Shown in pieces: positions 39,870-45,995 of a stretch of DNA of 45,995 bases; the first letter of the stretch is position 1, and each line of letters begins with the position of its first letter. The position numbers were made by a program, and so were the translations under genes. Under the pieces are notes generated by a model. That model was not told where the DNA came from and ran no database searches. It saw only the letters and a list, made by a program, of their open reading frames with translations. Source of the DNA: JBDTSW01 sp051004675 (GTDB lineage: Bacteria; Actinomycetota; Thermoleophilia; Solirubrobacterales; 70-9); assembly GCA_051004675.1 (NCBI GenBank), contig JBPCKC010000071.1, positions 1-45,995 on the forward strand, given 5' to 3'.

Positions 39870-41060
39870 CTAGCGCCGCGTCATCCGTCGCTCGATCCAG
39901 CTGGCCCCGACCGTGTCGGTGAGGCCGTGGGCGAGGATCGAGGCGAGGATCACGAACGCGGCGACGTCGAAGACGAGCGAGCCGTTGGCGACGTTGCCGT
40001 CGAGGACCAGCAGCGCGAACAGCATCGACGCCACCCCCTTCGGACCGAACCAGGCGATGAACAGCTTGTGCGGACGAGGCAGCCCGCTGCCGGCGAGCGC
40101 CCCCATCACCGCCGCCGGCCTGGCGACGAGCAGCGCAAACGGGATGAAGGCTGCCAGGGCCAGGATCGACTCGCCGAACCCCGTGGCGACGATGATCGCG
40201 CCGAAGACGAAGAACGTGAGCACCTGGAAGATCGTCGAGACGTTCTCGGAGAAGTCGGCGAACCGATGGGTGATCTTGTGCTCGGAGGCCCCGAGCGCGA
40301 TCGCCGCCACGAACGCCGCCACGAGGCCGTTGCCGAACGTCACGTCGGCGAGGCCGAACGCCGCCAGGCCGATCCCGATCGCGTAGATCCCCTCGTAGCG
40401 GTGGGTGATCCCGCCGCCCGGAACTCGCTGGTGCAATCGCCCGCCCGCGATCCCCAGGACGACGCCGACGAGGGCGCCGAACGCCGCCTCGCCGGTCAGC
40501 TCGAGCGCTTCCTGACCGGCGTCTCCACCGGGGCTCGCGAGGACCAGGAAGAAGAGCACGAACGGAAGGGCAAGGCCATCGTTCAGGCCCGATTCGAGGT
40601 TGAGCGTATGCCGGATCCTCTCCGGGACGCGCTGAGCGGTCACGACGGTTGAGGTGACGACCGGGTCGGTCGGCGCCAGGACCGCCCCGAGCAGGAAGGC
40701 CTCGGCCCAGCTCAAGTCCGGAAACAGCACCTTGGCCCCCACGGCCAGCAGCGCCAGCGTCACCGGCATCGCGATCACCAGGGCCCTCGCCGTCGGCCCC
40801 CAGTGGCGGCTGAGCAGCTCGCGCTCGACGACGAGCCCGTCGGAGATCAGGGTCAGGATCAGCGCCAGCTCGATCAGCTCGAGGACGCCCGCGTCCGAGA
40901 CGTCCACCTCCACCACCCCGGCCTCGGCCAGGACGATGCCAAGGACGATCGAGAGCACCGACGCGGAGAGGACGGTGCCGCGCATGAACCCCGACAGGGC
41001 CGCCACGACCGTGAGCAGCGCCCCGACGATCAGCAGAGCCTCTCCGAACCCGATCTCCAT
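39870..41060 (-). CDS. CPA1-type monovalent cation/proton antiporter (NhaP-like)
   Basis: A 396-residue protein with about 12 hydrophobic helices and almost no soluble tail. Family signatures are GAVLAPTDPVVTSTVVTAQR (the TDP motif) near residue 125 and TLNLESGLNDGLALPFVLFF near 155 (the ND pair that binds the ion). FIAWFGPKGVASMLFALLVL near 340 carries the conserved Gly-Pro-(R/K)-Gly. It exchanges Na+ or K+ for protons across the cytoplasmic membrane; ion choice cannot be read. Minus-strand TATAAG lies 7 nt before the ATG. It is independent of the sdh genes, which converge on it. Confidence 0.93.
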   Translation of the reverse strand: MEIGFGEALLIVGALLTVVAALSGFMRGTVLSASVLSIVLGIVLAEAGVVEVDVSDAGVLELIELALILTLISDGLVVERELLSRHWGPTARALVIAMPVTLALLAVGAKVLFPDLSWAEAFLLGAVLAPTDPVVTSTVVTAQRVPERIRHTLNLESGLNDGLALPFVLFFLVLASPGGDAGQEALELTGEAAFGALVGVVLGIAGGRLHQRVPGGGITHRYEGIYAIGIGLAAFGLADVTFGNGLVAAFVAAIALGASEHKITHRFADFSENVSTIFQVLTFFVFGAIIVATGFGESILALAAFIPFALLVARPAAVMGALAGSGLPRPHKLFIAWFGPKGVASMLFALLVLDGNVANGSLVFDVAAFVILASILAHGLTDTVGASWIERRMTRR

Positions 41061-41067
41061 TCAAGCC

Positions 41068-41073
41068 CTTATA
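41068..41073 (-). promoter_or_regulatory. -10 element (TATAAG) of the antiporter gene
   Basis: On the minus strand TATAAG is followed by 7 nt and the ATG at 41060, the leaderless spacing. It lies between the antiporter start and the stop of the upstream membrane-protein gene. Confidence 0.5.
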
Positions 41074-41079
41074 CGGGAG

Positions 41080-43371
41080 CTACCGGGCGCTTACCCAGTC
41101 GGCCGTGTCGCCGCAGTCGACCAGCCCGCGCGACTGACCCGCCCCCGGATACGGCGCCTCCGCCTGCACGTAGCCGCCCGACGCGCTGGTCGCCGCGATC
41201 GCACCGAGGTGAGCGACCGAGTTCGCGCGCAACAGCCTGGCCACGGGCGGTGGCTCCTCCACGCTCGCCTCGACCCTCAGCTTGCTCGGCCCCTCCAACC
41301 GCACGGTGCCGGCGGGCCAGAACGGCGCCGTGCCCCGGTAGTCCAGGTTGCCGGGCAGCGTGGCCTCGAAGCCGGGCGCGGTGAGGGTCAGCGGCCGCGT
41401 GGCGTCGTACTGAAGGGAGATGTGGAAGCTGCCTGCGGGGAGCTCCAGCTCGATGCTCGCCGGAGAGTTGTCCTCGATCGTCGCCGAGGGCGACCAGGCC
41501 GAGGCCTCCTGCCGGTCCGTGTATTTCGGTGCCGCCACGGCGCCGGCGGACCGCTGTTGAGGGCGCTCACACCGAAGCGGCCCGGTCGGCTCCGCCCCGG
41601 TCTCCGCGGGGGTCCGCGCGCCAACGGCCCCCGCGCGCCAGAGGATGTACGAGTCCGTGTCCCTCACGGGCACATAGGAGACCGGGGGGCCGCTCGCGTA
41701 CGCCGCCCGGGTCGTGATCACGTACGGAAACCGATCGAGCTTCTCCGCCTCGACCGAGTCGAAGTCGAACTTCGACGCCACGTCCTCCAGCTCGAAGTTC
41801 GGCTTCACGAAGTAGGGGTCATAGAAGTTCCGAACGTGCGTGAAAGGCTTCGATCCGCGCAGCGAGTACAGGACGAAGTTGTCGCGCCCGAGAAACAGCA
41901 CCGGCTCGCCCTCGACGATCGGCCTGAACTCGGCGAGCTCGTCCATGTGGTCCTCGGGCCCGACCGGCGCCTGGCGAAGCACGAGGAAGCTCGAGAGAAG
42001 GGCGCCTGCGACGAGCAGGCCGGCGACCAGGCGGCGCCAGCCGCCGTCCGCCACCAGCCCACCCAGGGCGAGCAGCGTGATCAGGGACGAGGCGACCGCC
42101 AGCGCCTTGGCCGACGTGTAGACCGTGCCGTAGCCGCGGGTCGCGACGTAGACCGCAATCGCAGCGGCGAGCGCCGCCGGGACCGACCAGCCGTGGGTGC
42201 GGATCCAGCGCGGGAGACCGAGCGCGAGCGCGAGGAGCGCGAGGGCCGATCCGGCGTAAAAGGCTGCGGCCGGGAGGCTGCCGGCGCCCGCGCTCAAGCG
42301 GAACTCGCCCGTCGGCCAGACGCCCAGCGCCTCGAGCGGAGAGATGTGCCCGCGCAGGTTGCCAAGTCCGCCCTCGTTGGCGCGGTCGGCGTCGAGGGCG
42401 CGGAAGTCGGCGAAGTCGCGCAGGCGGTCGAGGTCGAGGACGACCAGGGCCACGGCCACAAGCAGCGCCACGGCGGCGGGACCCAGCGCCCGGCGCGCCA
42501 GTGCTCGCGTGGAGCCCTCGCCCCGGCGGCGCACCAGCTCGACGGCACCCCAGACCGCGGCGGTGCCGACGAGCCAGGCGAGTCCCGGGAAGCTGTAGAC
42601 GTAGAGCGTCCCGGCGGCGAGGACGCCGAGCACGACCCCGTCGCGGGCGCGCTCCACCCGGGGCAGCCAGAGCGCGAAGGCCAACAGGAAGAGCGCCATC
42701 GCCGGCTCCTTGAACGCCTCTTGGGCGAGGTATGCGGCGACGAGATAGGGAAGCGCCGTCGCCGTCGCGGCGAGCGTTCTCCAGGCGAACCCCAGGCGGT
42801 CGAGCGCGCCGAAGGCGGCCATGGCCGTGAGCGCGGGGATCGCCAGGGCGAAGCCCGCGAAGACGTCGATCTGCCGGGCGCCCAGGATCTCGGCCAGCCC
42901 GGCGACCAGCGCGTGCGGGCCGAGCGGATAGCCCTGGTCGATCAACACAGGCTTCGGCGAGTAGCCCTCGGCGAGCCACGACGACATCAGCAGGTGCGAG
43001 GCCATGTCGTCGTTGACGAGGCCGACCCCCAGGATTCCGACCCGCCCGGCCGCGATGAACGGCAGGGAGGCGAGGAGGACGGCCACGAGGGCCGCGGGCA
43101 GGGCGGCCGGCAGGAACGGGCCGAGGCCCGCGGGACGCCGGATCACAAGCAGGACCAGCGAGGCGACGGTCAGCGCCGCGAGCGCGAGCGCGACCGGGGC
43201 GATGCCGGGCGCGGCGTTCGCGGCGATCCCCGCCCCTACCAGCAGCGTCGCGAGCCCCAGCGGCGCCGCCTGCCAGGACGGCTCGCGCCTGCCCGCCAGC
43301 GACAGCACGGCGAGCCCGACCACGACCGACGCCGCGACGAGCCCGAGCAGGCTTCCGTACGCGCCGATCAA
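41080..43371 (-). CDS. large polytopic membrane protein, GT-C glycosyltransferase-like, with C-terminal beta domain
   Basis: A 763-residue protein starting at TTG 43371. Residues 1 to about 470 hold some 12-13 hydrophobic helices. The first large outer loop contains GLVNDDMASHLLMSSWLAEG, acidic residues in the place where GT-C glycosyltransferases keep their catalytic Asp. A soluble region after residue 480 (GEPVLFLGRDNFVLYSLRG) and a last segment of about 150 residues rich in beta strands (ASIELELPAGSFHISLQYDA) look like extracytoplasmic, possibly carbohydrate-binding domains. I infer a polyprenyl-linked sugar transferase, but a named family is not certain. TACGAT (minus strand, 43401-43406) may be its -10, with TGAGGCG as ribosome site. 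Confidence 0.75.
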   Translation of the reverse strand: MIGAYGSLLGLVAASVVVGLAVLSLAGRREPSWQAAPLGLATLLVGAGIAANAAPGIAPVALALAALTVASLVLLVIRRPAGLGPFLPAALPAALVAVLLASLPFIAAGRVGILGVGLVNDDMASHLLMSSWLAEGYSPKPVLIDQGYPLGPHALVAGLAEILGARQIDVFAGFALAIPALTAMAAFGALDRLGFAWRTLAATATALPYLVAAYLAQEAFKEPAMALFLLAFALWLPRVERARDGVVLGVLAAGTLYVYSFPGLAWLVGTAAVWGAVELVRRRGEGSTRALARRALGPAAVALLVAVALVVLDLDRLRDFADFRALDADRANEGGLGNLRGHISPLEALGVWPTGEFRLSAGAGSLPAAAFYAGSALALLALALGLPRWIRTHGWSVPAALAAAIAVYVATRGYGTVYTSAKALAVASSLITLLALGGLVADGGWRRLVAGLLVAGALLSSFLVLRQAPVGPEDHMDELAEFRPIVEGEPVLFLGRDNFVLYSLRGSKPFTHVRNFYDPYFVKPNFELEDVASKFDFDSVEAEKLDRFPYVITTRAAYASGPPVSYVPVRDTDSYILWRAGAVGARTPAETGAEPTGPLRCERPQQRSAGAVAAPKYTDRQEASAWSPSATIEDNSPASIELELPAGSFHISLQYDATRPLTLTAPGFEATLPGNLDYRGTAPFWPAGTVRLEGPSKLRVEASVEEPPPVARLLRANSVAHLGAIAATSASGGYVQAEAPYPGAGQSRGLVDCGDTADWVSAR

Positions 43372-43408
43372 GTCGCAGGGCGCCTCATCAAGGGGCGCGG
43401 ATCGTAGA

Positions 43409-44461
43409 TCAGGCGGTCAACGCGGCCGCGCGCTCGGGCACCCGTACGAGGTCGCGCTCATGCAGAAGCTCGGCCACCTGGACCGCGTTGGTGGCAGCCC
43501 CCTTGCGGAGGTTGTCCCCGACGATCCAGAGGTTCAGGCAACGCTCGTGGGAGGGGTCACGCCTGATCCGGCCGACCAGCACCTCGTCCTGCCCGGCCGC
43601 GTCGATCGCCATCGGGTACACGCCGTCGCCGGGCGAGTCGACGACGATCACGCCCGGCGCCTCGGCGAGCAGCTCGCGGCACTCCTCGGGCCCCAGCGCC
43701 TCGCGGGTCTGGACGTTCACCGACTCCGAGTGGCCGGTGACCACGGGCACCCGAACGCACGTGGCAGAGATCCGCAGCTCGTCCTCGGAGACGCCCAGGA
43801 TCTTGCGCGTCTCGGCCATGACCTTGCGCTCCTCGGTCGTGTAGTCGTCGCCCGCCTGGAAGGTCTCTACCTGCGGGAGCACGTTGAACGCGACCTGGTG
43901 CGGGAAGACCTCAGCCGCCGCCCCCTCGCCGTCGAGCACCGCACGCGACTGGCGCCGCAGCTCCTCGATCGCGTTGCGGCCGGTGCCGGAGACCGACTGG
44001 TAGGTCGAGACGACCAGGCGCTCGATGCCGGCCGCCCGGTGGATCGGCGCGAGCGCGACCACCATCTGCATCGTCGTGCAGTTGGGGTTCGCCACGAGAC
44101 CCTGGTGATCCGCTGCCGCGCCGGGGTTGACCTCGGGGATGACGAGGGGCACGTTCTCGTGCATGCGAAAGAAGGAGGTGTTGTCGACGACCACGGCGCC
44201 CGCGTCGATGATCCGCGGCGCCCACTCCGAGCTGACGGAGCCGCCCGCTGACGAGAGCACGAGGTCGAGCTCCTGGATCGAATCGTCGCCGAGCTCGCGG
44301 ACCTCAACCTCGTCGTCGCCGAACGCCACCCGCTTGCCGGCGGAGCGCGCAGAGGCCAACGGCACCAACTCCGAGACCGGGAAGTCGCGCTCGGCCAGGA
44401 CCTCGAGGATCGTGGAGCCAACGGCGCCCGTGGCGCCCAGGATGCCCACGCGATAGCTCAC
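43409..44461 (-). CDS. asd: aspartate-semialdehyde dehydrogenase
   Basis: A 350-residue enzyme that reduces aspartyl phosphate to aspartate semialdehyde with NADPH, the second step to lysine, threonine, methionine and diaminopimelate. It begins with YRVGILGATGAVGSTILEVL. The catalytic Cys is in LVANPNCTTMQMVVALAPIH near residue 128, and STYQSVSGTGRNAIEEL follows. The substrate-binding His/Arg region is CVRVPVVTGHSESVNVQTRE. The GTG start overlaps the lysC stop (GTGA), so the first two enzymes of the pathway are translationally coupled. Confidence 0.97.
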   Translation of the reverse strand: MSYRVGILGATGAVGSTILEVLAERDFPVSELVPLASARSAGKRVAFGDDEVEVRELGDDSIQELDLVLSSAGGSVSSEWAPRIIDAGAVVVDNTSFFRMHENVPLVIPEVNPGAAADHQGLVANPNCTTMQMVVALAPIHRAAGIERLVVSTYQSVSGTGRNAIEELRRQSRAVLDGEGAAAEVFPHQVAFNVLPQVETFQAGDDYTTEERKVMAETRKILGVSEDELRISATCVRVPVVTGHSESVNVQTREALGPEECRELLAEAPGVIVVDSPGDGVYPMAIDAAGQDEVLVGRIRRDPSHERCLNLWIVGDNLRKGAATNAVQVAELLHERDLVRVPERAAALTA

Positions 44462-45735
44462 GGCGAGACCTTGGGACGATGTTCGACACCGGTCGGGTCT
44501 TCCTTCCGGACCGCATCGGCTCCCAGCTCGAAGGCCTCGTGGAGCGCCCGCACGGCGTCCGGCACGCGCTCGGCGGAGATCACGCAGGAGATCTTGATCG
44601 GGGACGTGGAGATCATCTCGATGTTGATCTCGTTGGCGCCCAGGACCTGAAAGACCTTCGCGGCGACGCCCGGGTGGCTGCGCATGCCGGCGCCGACGAT
44701 CGAGACCTTGCCGATCGCGTCGTCGGTCGAGATCGCCTCCCCGGCGTCGAGGCCGCCGATGGTGTCCAGAGCCATCTGGAGGTCGTCGCGGCCGACCGTG
44801 AACGAGAGGTCGGCCCCGCGATCGGCCTCCACGGGCTCGTTCTGGATGATCATGTCCACGTTCACGTTGGCGTCGGCGAGCGCGCCGAAGATCCGCCCGG
44901 CGACGCCGGGCTCGTCGCGCAGGCCCGTGATGGTCACGCGCGACTCCTCGGTGGAGTGCGCGACGGCTGTTACCAGTGGGCGTTCCAAAGTCTCGTCCTC
45001 TGCCACCACGAGGGTACCGGCGCCGTCCTCGAACGAGCTGCGGCAGTGCATCCGCACGTCATGGTTCCGCGCGTACTCGACCGAGCGAAGCTGCAGGACC
45101 TTTGCGCCCGAGGCCGCCATCTCCAGCATCTCCTCGAACGAGACGACCGGCAGCTTGCGCGCATCGGAGACGATTCGGGGGTCGGCGGTAAAAACGCCGG
45201 CCACGTCCGTGTAGATCTCGCACACGGAGGCCTCGAGCGCGGCGGCGATCGCCACGGCCGTCGTGTCCGAGCCGCCACGGCCGAGCGTCGTCACGTCGTG
45301 GCTCGAGCCGGAGACCCCCTGGAACCCCGCCACGAGCACCACCTTGTCCTCGTCGAGCGCCTGGCGGATCCGATCGGCGCGCACGTCGAGGATCCTCGCC
45401 TTCGTGTGGGAGGAGTCGGTGACGATGCCTGCCTGCGATCCCGTGAGCGAGATCGCACGGTGGCCGAGGTCGTGGATCGCCATCGCGCACAGGGCGCACG
45501 AGATGCGCTCGCCGACCGACAGCAGCATGTCCATCTCGCGCGGCTCGGGGCGCTCGGAGACCTCCTGCGCCATCGCGACCAGCTCGTCGGTGGTCTGCCC
45601 GCGCGCGGAGAGCACGGCGACGACCCGCATGCCGGCCTCGCGCGCGGCCGCGATTCGCCCGGCGGCGCGCTTGATGTCGTCCGCGCCGGCGACCGAGGTG
45701 CCGCCGAACTTCATGACCATGGTCTCGGAAGTCAC
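44458..45735 (-). CDS. lysC: aspartate kinase
   Basis: A 425-residue enzyme that phosphorylates aspartate, the committed step of the aspartate family. The kinase domain starts with VMKFGGTSVAGADDI and contains LGRGGSDTTAVAIAAALEA and YTDVAGVFTADPRIV. The last 160 residues hold two ACT domains (VTITGLRDEPGVAGRIFGAL and VSIVGAGMRSHPGVAAKVFQ, then NIEMISTSPIKISCVI), which give feedback inhibition by lysine and/or threonine. GTG 45735 is chosen because TATTCT lies 6 nt upstream (leaderless); an ATG five codons later is the alternative. The 35-bp divergent spacer leaves no room for a lysine riboswitch. Confidence 0.96.
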   Translation of the reverse strand: MTSETMVMKFGGTSVAGADDIKRAAGRIAAAREAGMRVVAVLSARGQTTDELVAMAQEVSERPEPREMDMLLSVGERISCALCAMAIHDLGHRAISLTGSQAGIVTDSSHTKARILDVRADRIRQALDEDKVVLVAGFQGVSGSSHDVTTLGRGGSDTTAVAIAAALEASVCEIYTDVAGVFTADPRIVSDARKLPVVSFEEMLEMAASGAKVLQLRSVEYARNHDVRMHCRSSFEDGAGTLVVAEDETLERPLVTAVAHSTEESRVTITGLRDEPGVAGRIFGALADANVNVDMIIQNEPVEADRGADLSFTVGRDDLQMALDTIGGLDAGEAISTDDAIGKVSIVGAGMRSHPGVAAKVFQVLGANEINIEMISTSPIKISCVISAERVPDAVRALHEAFELGADAVRKEDPTGVEHRPKVSP

Positions 45736-45741
45736 CGCCTG

Positions 45742-45763
45742 AGAATACGCGCGCGGTGATAAT
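45742..45763. promoter_or_regulatory. back-to-back leaderless promoters of lysC and the divergent gene
   Basis: The minus strand carries TATTCT (45742-45747) 6 nt before the lysC GTG. The plus strand carries GATAAT (45758-45763) 7 nt before the ATG at 45771. Only 35 bp separate the two start codons, so RNA polymerase binding on the two strands must compete or be coordinated. Confidence 0.5.
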
Positions 45764-45770
45764 CGGCCCC

Positions 45771-45995
45771 ATGGAGGGCCCCGACCCCGAAAAGCCGCGG
45801 GCCGAGCTCGCGTCCAGGCGCGAGGCAACGCGCCGGCGCACGATCGTGCTGAGACGCGTCGCAGCGCTCGCCGCCGCGGTGCTCGCCACCGCCGGCCTCT
45901 GGCTGCTCCTATTTCGCGACGAGGGCTCGGAGGGCGACGGCGAGCCCCGCGGGGGGGCGCAGGGGGGGTGGGGGGCCATCGCCGGGCGTATTGGG
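45771..45995 (+). CDS. partial CDS, membrane-anchored protein of unknown function
   Basis: 75 codons before the right edge, no stop. The N-terminus is charged (MEGPDPEKPRAELASRREAT), followed by one hydrophobic helix (about residues 29-47, VAALAAAVLATAGLWLLLF). A Gly/Glu-rich linker comes next, reaching the edge in GGAQGGWGAIAGRIG. It looks like a type II membrane anchor or an uncleaved signal sequence in front of an extracytoplasmic domain. A cell-wall hydrolase would be one guess, with no motif to prove it. The last 50 bases contain G homopolymers where sequence errors would be easy. Confidence 0.6.
   Translation, partial: MEGPDPEKPRAELASRREATRRRTIVLRRVAALAAAVLATAGLWLLLFRDEGSEGDGEPRGGAQGGWGAIAGRIG

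Noticed and set aside
40654..43407. 917-codon open frame on the plus strand
   Set aside because: Antisense to the antiporter and GT-C-like genes. The product is a repetitive Arg/Glu/Gly/Asp sequence typical of a shadow of hydrophobic coding DNA, with no start signal.
45736..45770. Lysine riboswitch or attenuator upstream of lysC
   Set aside because: Only 35 bp separate the divergent start codons and a -10 lies 6 nt before the lysC start, leaving no room for a leader RNA.
45940..45995. G-homopolymer-rich right end as a special structural element (G-quadruplex)
   Set aside because: The runs of G lie in frame in the truncated gene and at the edge, where sequence quality cannot be judged; not enough context to claim a structure.

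Overview
This is a very GC-rich, densely packed chromosomal segment that most resembles an actinobacterium, probably of the Thermoleophilia/Solirubrobacterales type. The organism call is inference. It rests on an MCE operon, an MMPL exporter with a TetR regulator, an actinobacterial-type succinate dehydrogenase, an R2lox-like oxidase, Arg/Gly-rich RTX-like secreted proteins, and many genes whose -10 box (TAnnnT) lies about 7 nt before the start codon (leaderless transcripts). I see no tRNA, rRNA, insertion sequence, prophage or CRISPR array. The window is mainly core and lineage-specific chromosome.

Layout. 1-4500 (minus): a translationally coupled MCE (MlaD-like) lipid-transport operon that runs off the left edge. 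4651-9526: rsmI and a ROK sugar kinase (minus), a divergent LytR-CpsA-Psr protein, an FmdB-type zinc ribbon, and glycyl-tRNA synthetase. 9527-12630: a TetR regulator, an acyltransferase and an R2lox-like di-iron protein fused to an SCP2-like domain, with a perfect palindromic operator candidate before the last. 12627-16021 (minus): a small membrane protein, a second TetR and an MMPL transporter. 16129-19821: a metallo-beta-lactamase-fold hydrolase, a small Cys protein, a fatty-acid-hydroxylase-family enzyme, a winged-helix protein, a small RTX-like secreted protein and a crotonase. 19864-27132: a secreted LVIVD/RTX-like protein, malate and isocitrate dehydrogenases, and two tandem secreted beta-helix paralogues. 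27237-31589: an AidB-like acyl-CoA dehydrogenase, a 47-codon membrane ORF, an M28 peptidase and an M50 site-2 protease.

31630-39867 is a respiratory block. A class B succinate dehydrogenase (sdhCAB) is followed by a 389-bp repeat- and palindrome-rich spacer, an XRE regulator, and a second complex of class E architecture (flavoprotein, iron-sulfur protein, CCG-domain SdhE) ending in an unannotated 53-codon gene. With mdh and icd nearby, the window carries several TCA-cycle steps. 39870-45995: a CPA1 cation/proton antiporter, a large GT-C-like membrane protein, the lysC-asd pair that opens the aspartate amino-acid pathway, and a divergent membrane-anchored gene cut by the right edge.

The most interesting items are the R2lox-SCP2 fusion with its operator, the coaxial 69-bp palindrome between two different succinate dehydrogenase/fumarate reductase operons, the conserved-looking small ORFs, the leaderless promoter grammar, and three convergent gene pairs that share a CTAG as overlapping stop codons. 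All functions are read from sequence motifs by eye. No database search was run.
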